64,000 nt of DNA from NCBI RefSeq assembly GCF_003574655.1, contig NZ_QNUM01000007.1:62001-126000 (forward strand). Reading direction: 5' to 3'. The notes beneath the pieces are model-generated. The model was not told the DNA's origin. It searched no databases and was given only the letters and a program-made list of their open reading frames with translations. Made by a program: the position numbers and the translations under genes. The DNA comes from Cohaesibacter haloalkalitolerans. Its GTDB lineage: Bacteria; Pseudomonadota; Alphaproteobacteria; Rhizobiales; Cohaesibacteraceae. Numbering within the stretch: position 1 is the first letter of the stretch; every line of letters starts with the position of its first letter. This document shows positions 8,287 through 16,385 of this stretch, piece by piece.

Positions 8287-9552
8287 CTATTTGGCCAGGC
8301 GTTCCGCTTCGGCACGGGTCTTGGCGGCGAATTCGGTGAGCACTTCCTTGACGTCACGCTGACCAAGCGCCATGGCCTGCCAGAGGTCATATTCGCTGGC
8401 GCGCATCCAGGTCACGACCGGTGGGCGCGGACGACCGCGAGCAAAGTCGAGCTGGCTGATGGCCACATCGATGCCGGGCTGTTTGGCCAGAGCATCCTTG
8501 GCTTTCTGCTGGTCTGCTGTGTGCTTGTTGATCGGCATGTAGCCGGTGCCTGCGAACCAGATGGCGTTGGATTCCGGATTGGCCGCAAAGCTGATGAACT
8601 TGTAGGCAGCGTCCTTGACGTCCTGTTCAGCGGTGGAGAGAATGCCGATACCGGCACCACCGATGGGCACGGAGCAAACCTTGTTGCACGGCATCGGGCG
8701 CACGGCCAGATTTTCGCCAATGGCCTTTTTGGAGCGCACATAGGTGCCGGTGGAGTTCAACATGATGCCGACCTTGCCCTGAAGGAAAGCATCGCGGCCC
8801 ATGTCTTCATCGGTTACACCATCGGCAGAGGCGACCTTGTGCTCATGCACCAGAGAGGCCATCCACTGATAGGCTTCGATGGTGTTGGCAGAATCGAGCA
8901 GGATGTCGCCGGTCTTGGAATCGATGAGATCGCTGTCGTTGTCCATGACCAGACCCCAGCGGGCAAACTGGCCCGGCGCTGCGATGCCGGTGATGCCTTC
9001 GACACCAAGCTTTTCGGTGATCTGTTTTGAGACCTTGAGAATGTCATCATAGGTCTTCAGGGCAGGCTCTTCAGCAAAACCGGCGCGGGCGAAAATGTCC
9101 TTGTTATAATAGAGGACCGGCGTGGAGGAGTTGAACGGCACGATGTAATTCTTGCCTTTGAACATCCCCACTTCGCGGGCGAAGTCGAAAAGATCATTCT
9201 TCAGCGGATCCTTCTCGACATAGTCCGACAGGTCGGTCAGAACGCCACGGTCGGCAAACAGACCATAGCGGGTGACTTCCATGATGACGGCATCGGGTTC
9301 GCGATGGGCCGGAATGGCTGCCTGAAGCTTGGCAACGATGTCGTTGTAGTTGCCGATGAATTCAGACTGGATGTCGATGCCGGGATTGGCGGCTTCAAAA
9401 TTGCCGATAATCTCTGCGAGGGCTTTGCCGTTCGGCTTTTCCGGGTCGAAGCTGTGCCAAAAAGTGATGGTGGTGGCAGCCATGGAAATGGATGTGGCAC
9501 CGACCAGAGCGATCAGGCTTGCTCCGGCCAGTTTGAGAAAATTGCGGGTCAA
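8287..9552 (-). CDS. ugpB: periplasmic glycerol-3-phosphate-binding protein UgpB
   Basis: Binds the substrate in the periplasm for UgpAEC. The best start is a TTG at 9552, preceded by AAGGAG at six bases; an ATG at 9597 lacks such a site and would put 15 extra residues before the signal peptide. From TTG the product is 421 residues with a signal peptide (about 1-25, ending SISMA) and a family 1 solute-binding fold. TITFWHSF, then PFNSSTPVLYYNKDIF near 125, agree with UgpB-type proteins. It heads the operon, as expected. Confidence 0.9.
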   Translation of the reverse strand: MTRNFLKLAGASLIALVGATSISMAATTITFWHSFDPEKPNGKALAEIIGNFEAANPGIDIQSEFIGNYNDIVAKLQAAIPAHREPDAVIMEVTRYGLFADRGVLTDLSDYVEKDPLKNDLFDFAREVGMFKGKNYIVPFNSSTPVLYYNKDIFARAGFAEEPALKTYDDILKVSKQITEKLGVEGITGIAAPGQFARWGLVMDNDSDLIDSKTGDILLDSANTIEAYQWMASLVHEHKVASADGVTDEDMGRDAFLQGKVGIMLNSTGTYVRSKKAIGENLAVRPMPCNKVCSVPIGGAGIGILSTAEQDVKDAAYKFISFAANPESNAIWFAGTGYMPINKHTADQQKAKDALAKQPGIDVAISQLDFARGRPRPPVVTWMRASEYDLWQAMALGQRDVKEVLTEFAAKTRAEAERLAK

Positions 9553-9932
9553 TGGGCTCTCCTTGCAACTGAAATTGCATAAATTTACTATTTGCAATTA
9601 TCGTAGCAATGTAACGGCTTTTGTACGCTGCCATGAAATTTTGATGACGAAGCCCGCCACAAGCAGCGCAGCTTTCCGGCAAAAACCCAGCCTTTTCCGA
9701 GACTTGAATGCGCCTGCACCAGCTTGCCCCCGCACCCTCGGCACAAAAAGATAGCCCTCTCGCCCACCAGGCAGAGTATCCTCACTGTTTGACAGTTTGA
9801 GAACAGGGAGAGGTGTTTGCGCAGCAACAAGGCCGACACAATGGCGCAACGAAAGGCCGCGACTTCTTGAAATCCCGGAGCATTTCCGCTTTCAGCACTC
9901 AGATTTTGACCGAAACCTAAGGGCTATTTGGC
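9553..9932. promoter_or_regulatory. ugpB upstream region with a long inverted repeat
   Basis: No gene is seen in these 380 bp. AATTGCA (9573-9579) and TGCAATT (9593-9599) form a perfect inverted repeat separated by 13 bp, 21-47 bp ahead of the ugpB start, where a bound repressor would block initiation or translation. This is the best candidate operator for the linked RpiR-type regulator. I do not see a clear Pho box. Confidence 0.45.
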
Positions 9933-10154
9933 TCAGGCGTTCTTGTCGGGATTGGTCGTGCGCGATGATCCGTCGTCGCCGCCGCCAAGGACATGGCAGC
10001 TGGAACAGCCGACCCCATTGCTCGGGCAGGCATGGCAACTTTTCCGCCCCTTCCAGAGCCGGATATAGAGATAGCCAATGGCCACGGCAATCACCAGTCC
10101 AAGGCCGAGAGAATCCCAACTTCCCTGAAAGATCGTTGCCGTATATGAGTCCAT
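9933..10154 (-). CDS. small Cys-rich single-span membrane protein (FeoB-associated type)
   Basis: A 73-residue protein from the ATG at 10154, which has GAGGGA six bases upstream (earlier in-frame ATGs lack a site). After a short N-terminus a hydrophobic span (about residues 15-31, LGLGLVIAVAIGYLYI) is followed by the basic stretch RLWKGRKS and two Cys pairs, CHAC and CSSC. This layout matches the small FeoB-associated Cys-rich membrane proteins that accompany the ferrous iron transporter, but no feoA or feoB is present in this window. The four cysteines could bind a metal. The call is by resemblance of layout, so the role is uncertain. Confidence 0.65.
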   Translation of the reverse strand: MDSYTATIFQGSWDSLGLGLVIAVAIGYLYIRLWKGRKSCHACPSNGVGCSSCHVLGGGDDGSSRTTNPDKNA

Positions 10155-10469
10155 GTCCATTCCCTCGAATTTCATATTCGATCCCGGTCCACAAGCCAGC
10201 AGCAACGGTCAAGCGTCGAACGTTCGGCCTGCGCAGTTTCTGGTGTGTTCCGTGGAGCAATCCGGCTTTACACTGAAAGCTTACGCCTAGATCGCGACCC
10301 TGTCAGTCCGTAAAGTAACGGAACAGCCATGCATGAGATGCCCTTCAGATGCGCGTCAGGCCGCAGGCTTCAGAGCCACAGAAAACCTGTTGAGAACAGC
10401 CCGGACGAACCATCAGAAAGAAAATCATTTGCCCGACAGGGGTCGAATTAGCCCGCAATCAGGCTCACA

Positions 10470-11369
10470 CTAGTCGTTATAATGATAGATATCCCCTGTC
10501 GTCAGGAACTTTCGGCGATCAGCCGAGACGCGATAGTAGGAGGGGCTGACGCCCAGATATTGCTTGAACATGCGCGAGAAGAAATAGACGTCATTATAGC
10601 CCACGGCGACAGCTGTCGCATTGACGCTCTTGCCGGTCAGGAGAATGTTCATGGCTTTCTCCATCCGCTTGAATTCCATGAATTTTCTCGGCGTGTAGCC
10701 GATCTTGGCCTTGAACGCCCGACGGAAGTAATCATCATTGTAGGGCACCGAAGCGATGAGGCGCTCGGCCTCGTCCTTGTCCAGCGGGTCGCGCGAGATC
10801 TGGGCGGCGATCAGCATGACATGGAGTGAAAGTGCATCCTGTCCACCGAGGTTCTGCAGGGAATCCTCGCTCCAGCGCACGAAGGCACAGTCGAGATAGG
10901 CCAGCAGGATGACCATGAACAGATGCACCTGCTGCAATGTCGTGGAAGAAGCCGGAGCGATGGAACGGTAGTAGCGCACCAGAGATTCCAGCTGCTCCCA
11001 GTTGGGCAACTGGACCACGGGCTTGAGCTCCATCTGCTGGATGAGATCGACATTGTCGAACAGGGTCAACGTAAAATGCTGAGCAACTCCAGTATATTGA
11101 TCGCCGTGATCAAGCCGTCCCTCGAAGCGCGAACCAGCAGGAATGAGCATCGCTTCGCCGCGCTGCTGACGGACCTCGACCCCATCGAGAAAATACTGCG
11201 CCCCACCAGTCAGGCAGACCACAAGGTCATGAACGTCGTTAGATTTGTGGACACTCCAGGTCGAGGAATGACGCATCTTGATGGTCGATCTGGAGAGATT
11301 CAGATTGAGAGAGTTTGCAGGAATTCCCTCCAAAATCGAATGTTCATTTTTATCCATGATTTTGTTCAT
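10470..11369 (-). CDS. AraC-family regulator of the pectin-oligomer operon
   Basis: A 299-residue activator-type regulator. The N-terminal half (about 20-110) is a cupin-like sensor: HDLVVCLTGGAQYFLDG, then RGEAMLIPAGSRF. The C-terminal 100 residues are the double AraC helix-turn-helix, with YFRRAFKAKIGYTPRKFMEFKR and AVAVGYNDVYFFSRMFKQYLGVSPSYYR. AAGGA precedes the ATG at 11369. It is transcribed away from the transporter/glycosidase operon starting at 11736, the usual arrangement for a sugar-responsive AraC protein controlling its divergent neighbour. The inducer is presumably an unsaturated (rhamno)galacturonide, by inference. Confidence 0.9.
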   Translation of the reverse strand: MNKIMDKNEHSILEGIPANSLNLNLSRSTIKMRHSSTWSVHKSNDVHDLVVCLTGGAQYFLDGVEVRQQRGEAMLIPAGSRFEGRLDHGDQYTGVAQHFTLTLFDNVDLIQQMELKPVVQLPNWEQLESLVRYYRSIAPASSTTLQQVHLFMVILLAYLDCAFVRWSEDSLQNLGGQDALSLHVMLIAAQISRDPLDKDEAERLIASVPYNDDYFRRAFKAKIGYTPRKFMEFKRMEKAMNILLTGKSVNATAVAVGYNDVYFFSRMFKQYLGVSPSYYRVSADRRKFLTTGDIYHYND

Positions 11370-11588
11370 AATCCTTCATTCCATTCGCATTCACGTCATG
11401 ATCATATGCGCGAAACAAGAATACTGGCGGAAATCAGAAGAGGTCCCCTGCCTCTGGTCGTAAAATCGAAAGGGTTGGCGTCAATCTCGCCCCGACGATG
11501 TGCACTAAAATGAACATCCTACATATACATGTCAATATGCAGATGTTCTTTCGTGCCTTGACCTTTGGTGAAGCTTCTCGGATTTCGG
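11370..11588. promoter_or_regulatory. divergent AraC/pectin-operon control region
   Basis: AT-rich spacer between the regulator and the structured leader. It contains the palindrome ATGATCAT near 11398 and repeated CATATACATG/CAATATGCAG-like stretches near 11520-11540, suitable for AraC half-sites. I cannot fix a promoter with confidence. No reading frame here resembles any part of a binding protein. Confidence 0.4.
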
Positions 11589-11697
11589 CGAAACGCCCGG
11601 ACCTGTCCGGGTGTTTCGAGCAGACTGGCTGTCGGGAGGAGTGTTGGACTCCGTTTCGGGACAGCTCACTTCACGGTGATGAGCCGCACACGCGGCT
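11589..11697 (+). ncRNA. structured leader: three consecutive hairpins ahead of the transporter operon
   Basis: Three inverted repeats follow each other directly. First, 11589-11618 folds back on itself along almost its whole length (CGAAAC/GTTTCG outside, CCCGG/CCGGG inside, one G-T pair). Second, CTGTC (11629-11633) pairs with GACAG (11660-11664) around an inner GGAGT/ACTCC hairpin (11638-11652). Third, AGCCGC (11682-11687) pairs with GCGGCT (11692-11697) across a four-base loop. The last ends 38 bp before the first permease start, and none is followed by a T-run. A cis-acting RNA or an mRNA processing/stability element is the natural reading; no known riboswitch class is recognised. Confidence 0.5.
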
Positions 11698-11735
11698 GTC
11701 ATCCTTGGTTAAACCACTAATGGGAGGATAGAGCC

Positions 11736-12620
11736 TTGGGCGGCGAAAATCGCTATCTCGGTCTTGCCTACCTGTCGCCCTACATCATAGGGCTGCTGGT
11801 CTTTACGGCTTTTCCCTTTGCCTACTCATTCTATCTGAGTTTCACGGACTATTCACTGATGAGCTCGCCGGAATGGGTTGGTCTGGACAACTACACCAAG
11901 TTGTTCACCCGGGACCGAACCTTTGACAAGTCACTGAAAGTGACCTTGATCTATGTGTTCTCTACGGTTCCGCTCAAACTGGTCTTCGCGCTGTTTATCG
12001 CAGTGATCCTGAACTACAAGCTGAAGGCCATCAACTTCTTCCGCACCGCCTATTATGTGCCGTCCATCCTTGGTGGCTCGATCGCCATTGCCGTTCTGTG
12101 GCGCTATGTCTTTGCCGACACGGGCTTGGTCAACATGGCACTGGAAGCCATTGGCCTTGAGGGGGTCAACTGGTTCGGCGATCCGACCAACGCACTGTTC
12201 ACCATCACGCTATTGCGCTGCTGGCAGTTCGGCTCGGCGATGGTGATCTTCCTTGCCGCCCTGCAAGGCGTCGACAAGTCGCTTTATGAGGCTGCCGCCG
12301 TGGACAATGCCAACCCGTGGCAGGTGTTCCGCCATATCACGTTGCCGCTGATCACTCCGGTGATCTTCTTCAACCTGATCATGCAGAGCGTTCAGGCCTT
12401 TCAGGAGTTCAACGGCCCCTACATCATCACCAACGGTGGCCCGCTGAAATCCACCTACCTGTTGCCACTCTACATCTATGACAAGGCCTTCAAGAACTTC
12501 GAGATGGGCTACGCCTCGGCGATCGCCTGGATCCTGTTCACCATGATCATGATCCTGACCGTTGTCGCTTTTTGGTCTTCCAAGAAGTGGGTCTATTACG
12601 CTGGCGACAAAAGGAGCTGA
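11736..12620 (+). CDS. ABC sugar transporter permease, MalF/UgpA class
   Basis: Inner-membrane permease, 294 residues, six hydrophobic segments. It begins MGGENRYLGLAYLSPYIIGLLVF from a TTG at 11736 with GGGAGGA eight bases upstream. The EAA loop reads DKSLYEAAAVDNANPWQVFRHITLP near 185-210. It opens the operon that continues with a MalG-type permease, an ATPase and two intracellular pectin-oligomer enzymes, so an unsaturated (rhamno)galacturonide is the probable cargo (compare TogMNAB-type systems). A binding-protein gene normally precedes this gene but is absent here. Confidence 0.92.
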   Translation: MGGENRYLGLAYLSPYIIGLLVFTAFPFAYSFYLSFTDYSLMSSPEWVGLDNYTKLFTRDRTFDKSLKVTLIYVFSTVPLKLVFALFIAVILNYKLKAINFFRTAYYVPSILGGSIAIAVLWRYVFADTGLVNMALEAIGLEGVNWFGDPTNALFTITLLRCWQFGSAMVIFLAALQGVDKSLYEAAAVDNANPWQVFRHITLPLITPVIFFNLIMQSVQAFQEFNGPYIITNGGPLKSTYLLPLYIYDKAFKNFEMGYASAIAWILFTMIMILTVVAFWSSKKWVYYAGDKRS

Positions 12621-12625
12621 TCCCA

Positions 12626-13528
12626 ATGACCATTGCAACGACAAATGTTTCGACTGTCGAGGAGATGGAACGCGTCAACCAGATGATTGCGCGCCGCCAC
12701 AAGATCAACTCCGTGATCCGCTATGTGCTGCTGATCGTCGTCGGGTTCGTGATGCTCTATCCGCTGATCTGGCTGATCGGGGCCTCGTTCAAGACAAACT
12801 CGGAGATCTTCTCCAACCCCGGTTTCTGGCCGAAAGAGCCAACCATCAGCGGCTATGTCAAGGGATGGCAGACGTCCACGCCCTACACCTTCGGACATTT
12901 CTTCTGGAACACCTTTCTGATCATCCTGCCCAAGACAGTCGGCACCTGCATCAGCGCCACGCTGGTGGCCTATGGCTTCGCGCGTTTCGAGTTTCCGATG
13001 AAGAAGGTCTTCTTCTCACTGCTCATCGCCACTCTGCTGCTGCCAAACGTGGTAACCCGCATTCCGCAGTATCTGCTGTTCCGCGACATGGGCTGGCTTG
13101 ATACCTTCCTGCCACTTTGGGTGCCTTCGGCGCTTGCCGGGGATGCATTCTTCACCTTCATGCTGGTGCAGTTCCTGCGCGGTATTCCCCGCGACATGGA
13201 GGAAGCTGCCCGGGTAGATGGCGCCAACAGCCTGCAGACTCTGTGGTACATCGTGACTCCCCTGCTGGCTCCGGCGCTGATCTCGGTCGCCCTGTTCCAG
13301 TTCATGTGGACCATGAACGACTTCCTTGGCCCGCTCATCTATCTGTCCTCGGTAGACAAGTTCCCTGTCTCCCTGGCACTGAAACTATCAATCGACACGA
13401 CGGAAGCCTTTGACTGGAACCAGATCCTGGCAATGTCCGTGCTCGCAATCACACCTGCGTTGGTCGTCTTCTTTGTGGCGCAGAAATACTTCATCGAAGG
13501 CATCTCATCCGGCGGGGTTAAAGGGTAA
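12626..13528 (+). CDS. ABC sugar transporter permease, MalG/UgpE class
   Basis: Second permease, 300 residues from the ATG at 12626, which has AAGGAG nine bases upstream and lies 5 bp after the previous stop. An upstream in-frame ATG at 12572 lies inside the preceding gene and is rejected. There is a soluble N-terminal tail of about 30 residues, then six hydrophobic segments. The EAA loop reads DMEEAARVDGANSLQTLWYIVTPL near 190-213. It ends 3 bp before the ATPase gene, so the three transporter genes are translationally close-coupled. Confidence 0.92.
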   Translation: MTIATTNVSTVEEMERVNQMIARRHKINSVIRYVLLIVVGFVMLYPLIWLIGASFKTNSEIFSNPGFWPKEPTISGYVKGWQTSTPYTFGHFFWNTFLIILPKTVGTCISATLVAYGFARFEFPMKKVFFSLLIATLLLPNVVTRIPQYLLFRDMGWLDTFLPLWVPSALAGDAFFTFMLVQFLRGIPRDMEEAARVDGANSLQTLWYIVTPLLAPALISVALFQFMWTMNDFLGPLIYLSSVDKFPVSLALKLSIDTTEAFDWNQILAMSVLAITPALVVFFVAQKYFIEGISSGGVKG

Positions 13529-13531
13529 ATC

Positions 13532-14653
13532 ATGGCACACCTTCAACTTAAGAAACTCGTAAAACGCTATCCCAACGGCTTCGAGGCTGTCCACGGCATT
13601 GACCTAGATGTTCAGGACGGTGAGTTCATGGTGCTGGTCGGCCCGTCCGGCTGTGCGAAATCCACCACCCTGCGCATGGTTGCCGGGCTCGAGACGGTCA
13701 CCGGCGGCGAGATCCGTATCGGCAATCAGGTGGTCAACACGCTGGCTCCGGGTCGCCGCGGCATTGCCATGGTGTTCCAGAACTACGCGCTCTACCCGCA
13801 CATGAAGGTCAAGAACAACCTGTCCTTTGGCCTGCGACTAGCCGGTCGTCCGAAAGACGAGATCGAGGCTGCAACGGCAGAAGTGGCCGACATCCTTGAA
13901 ATCGGTCAGCTGCTGGAACGCCTGCCCAAGGAACTGTCCGGTGGTCAGGCCCAGCGCGTGGCCCTTGGCCGTGCGCTCATCAAGAAGCCGGAAGTCTTCC
14001 TGTTCGATGAACCGCTTTCGAACCTTGATGCCAAGCTGCGCGCCTCGATGCGTGTCCGCATCACCGATCTGCACCGTCGCCTCAAGGAAGAAGGCCGCCC
14101 GGCAACCGTCATCTATGTGACCCATGACCAGACCGAAGCCATGACCATGGGCGATCGCATCTGCGTCATGAAGGAAGGCCACATCATGCAGGTTGCCGAT
14201 CCGGTTACCCTCTACGACAAGCCCGACAATGCCTTCGTGGCCGGCTTCATCGGCACGCCGGAAATGAACCTGATGCCGGCAGAGTTGTCGATCGCAGGCG
14301 CCCACACCTTGAAGGTTGGTTCCCAGACCATCAGTCTGGACGCAAGTCTTTCTGCCCGCATCAAGAGCACGGGCGATGTCAGCAAAGTGACCTTCGGCAT
14401 TCGCCCGCAGCACTTCCATCTGGTCGAGAACGGCACACCCGACACCTTGACTGGCGAAGTGTCTGCCCTCGAGTTCATGGGGCACGAGGTCTATCTGCAC
14501 GTCAATGTGGAAGGCAATTCCCTCATCGTGGTGGTTCCGGGCGAAGAGTATGACCCCTCCAAGGTCCGTGGCTCCAAGGTGACGCTGAAGGTCAACGAGG
14601 CCCGCGCCCATGTCTTCGACCGGGAAAGCGGCAAGAACATTTCGCTGACCTGA
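13532..14653 (+). CDS. ABC sugar transporter ATPase, MalK/UgpC class
   Basis: Energises the two preceding permeases. The 373 residues have Walker A GPSGCAKST at 37-45, the signature LSGGQAQRVALGRA, Walker B VFLFDEPLSNLD, the switch VTHDQTEAMTMG and a C-terminal regulatory domain from about 240. Walker A has Ala in place of the common third Gly; this form occurs in related rhizobial-type ATPases as I recall and keeps the essential Lys-Ser/Thr, so activity is expected. AAAGGG precedes the ATG. A 10-bp hairpin follows the stop codon. Confidence 0.93.
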   Translation: MAHLQLKKLVKRYPNGFEAVHGIDLDVQDGEFMVLVGPSGCAKSTTLRMVAGLETVTGGEIRIGNQVVNTLAPGRRGIAMVFQNYALYPHMKVKNNLSFGLRLAGRPKDEIEAATAEVADILEIGQLLERLPKELSGGQAQRVALGRALIKKPEVFLFDEPLSNLDAKLRASMRVRITDLHRRLKEEGRPATVIYVTHDQTEAMTMGDRICVMKEGHIMQVADPVTLYDKPDNAFVAGFIGTPEMNLMPAELSIAGAHTLKVGSQTISLDASLSARIKSTGDVSKVTFGIRPQHFHLVENGTPDTLTGEVSALEFMGHEVYLHVNVEGNSLIVVVPGEEYDPSKVRGSKVTLKVNEARAHVFDRESGKNISLT

Positions 14654-14661
14654 GCCACTCC

Positions 14662-14687
14662 CCGCTGGCGAGCCCAGTCGCCAGCGG
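14662..14687 (+). other. intercistronic hairpin between transporter and glycosidase genes
   Basis: CCGCTGGCGA (14662-14671) and TCGCCAGCGG (14678-14687) form a perfect 10-bp stem with a six-base loop, eight bases after the ATPase stop. No T-run follows. Such hairpins typically protect upstream mRNA or reduce read-through, so transporter and enzyme genes may be expressed at different levels. Nothing else is seen in the rest of this 199-bp gap. Confidence 0.6.
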
Positions 14688-14852
14688 TGTCCGGTTGCCC
14701 TGCCCGGTCCAATTTCCTCCTCCTACCGGGCGGGGTTCTCCGGCATCCCAAGGGTCTTTGGACCTTAGAGGAACAACACGGCCCAGCCGCACATGACCGC
14801 ATTGGACGGTGCCTCTCGCCCGATGCCCCTTTTGCAAGATGAGCGAGAATTC

Positions 14853-16385
14853 ATGATGACTATCACCGCGTCGGCAATCACCGCGCGAACAGTTGCGCTA
14901 TGCCTCAATCCGGATGGGAAATCGCGTTTTTTCCTGTCAAAGGCTTGCGCCTGGACGCTTTACAGGAATGGAGAGATCGTTCGCTCCGGTGAAACGGACC
15001 GGGTGATCACGTTTCTCGACTGCCTCGAGCCGTCAACACGCTATGTCTTCAAAACAGAAGAGGGAGAGCAGTTTGCCTTCACGACGGCGGACTGTGCCGG
15101 GCGCGTCGACATCTCGGACTTTGGCGCGCGCCCTGATGCTGCCAACAATGCCCTTGCCATCGCCGCAGCGCTTGCTGCCGTTCCCGTCGGAGGAACGCTG
15201 GCGATCCCCAAGGGCTGCTGGCACACCGGCCCGCTATTCCTCAAGAGTGACATGACTTTGCATCTGGAACCGGGGGCAACACTGAAATTCATCACCGACC
15301 GTGACCAGATTCCCATTCTGCCGCCGCATCTGAGCGACGGCAAGATGCTCGGTTCCTGGGAAGGGCTACCTGACGCAAGCTATGCCTCCATCATAACGGC
15401 CATTGGCTGCGCCAATCTCGACATTACCGGCTCGGGTACGCTGGATGGCTCCGGTGCCGAGGGTGACTGGTGGAGTTGGCCGAAGGAGAGCCGCAACGGT
15501 GCAAGGCGTGCCCGGACCCTGTTCCTGCACCAGTGTGAATCCGTCACGGTGTCCGGTATCACCGTACAGAATTCGCCATCCTGGACCATCCATCCGCTCT
15601 ATTGCCGTGACATCGAATTTGTCGGGCTGGCCGTCAAGAACCCACCCAACTCGCCCAACACCGACGGCCTTGATCCGGAATGTTGCGACGGTGTTCTGCT
15701 GGAAGGTATTCACTTCACTGTCGGCGACGACTGTATTGCCATCAAGGCCTGCAAGCGCGCCGATGACGGCTCGGCGGACCATCTCAAGCCATGCGAGAAT
15801 ATCACCGTGCGCCATTGTTACATGGAACGCGGCCATGGCGCCGTGGTGATCGGCTCGGAAATGAGCGGCTCGGTGCGCCATGTCACTATCGAGCATTGCG
15901 AATTTCTCGGCACCGACCGTGGTTTGCGCCTCAAGACCCGGCGTGGGCGCGGCGGCGAGATCGCGCATGTCCGCTGCCACAATATCGTGATGCGGGGAGT
16001 CCATTCGGCGATCGTGGCCAACTGCTTCTATTTCTGTGACCATGATGGCCGCTCGGAATGGGTGCAGTCGCGGCAGCCCTTTCCGATCGATGCCTCCACC
16101 CCCTCAATCCATGACATCGATATCAGCGATCTCTTCATCCACGACGTGCGTGTTGCCATCGGGGCCTTCTATGGCCTGCCGGAAATGCCCATTCGCGCCA
16201 TCTCCATCAAAAATGTTCATGCCAGCTTCGATGACAGTCTCGAGGGGGATGTGCCGGTCATGGCGCTCCATGTCCCGGTTTGCCATCACGTCGGGTTTAC
16301 GACGGAATTCGCCGAATTGCATTTCCATGACGAGCATGAGTATTTCCCACTTTCCTCTGAACAAGAACAGGCAGAGACATGTTGA
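14853..16385 (+). CDS. GH28 polygalacturonase/rhamnogalacturonase-like hydrolase, intracellular
   Basis: A right-handed beta-helix glycoside hydrolase acting on galacturonan-type oligomers. From the ATG at 14853 (preceded by GAGCGAG) it is 510 residues; an ATG at 14793 would add 20. All GH28 signatures are present: NTDG at 269-272, GDD at 291-293, GHG at 327-329 and R-L-K at 359-361, giving the three catalytic Asp, His and the Arg/Lys pair. The first 85 residues look like a fibronectin-type beta-domain, as in some exo-acting GH28 enzymes. No signal peptide is visible, so it probably trims imported oligomers in the cytoplasm. Exo-mode and exact bond specificity are inferred. Confidence 0.92.
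   Translation: MMTITASAITARTVALCLNPDGKSRFFLSKACAWTLYRNGEIVRSGETDRVITFLDCLEPSTRYVFKTEEGEQFAFTTADCAGRVDISDFGARPDAANNALAIAAALAAVPVGGTLAIPKGCWHTGPLFLKSDMTLHLEPGATLKFITDRDQIPILPPHLSDGKMLGSWEGLPDASYASIITAIGCANLDITGSGTLDGSGAEGDWWSWPKESRNGARRARTLFLHQCESVTVSGITVQNSPSWTIHPLYCRDIEFVGLAVKNPPNSPNTDGLDPECCDGVLLEGIHFTVGDDCIAIKACKRADDGSADHLKPCENITVRHCYMERGHGAVVIGSEMSGSVRHVTIEHCEFLGTDRGLRLKTRRGRGGEIAHVRCHNIVMRGVHSAIVANCFYFCDHDGRSEWVQSRQPFPIDASTPSIHDIDISDLFIHDVRVAIGAFYGLPEMPIRAISIKNVHASFDDSLEGDVPVMALHVPVCHHVGFTTEFAELHFHDEHEYFPLSSEQEQAETC

Noticed and set aside
11498-11731. Remnant of a binding-protein gene before the pectin permease
   Set aside because: The 77-residue plus-strand frame has no hydrophobic, Trp-rich or other binding-protein C-terminal features; it is Cys/Arg/Ser-rich and runs through the hairpins.
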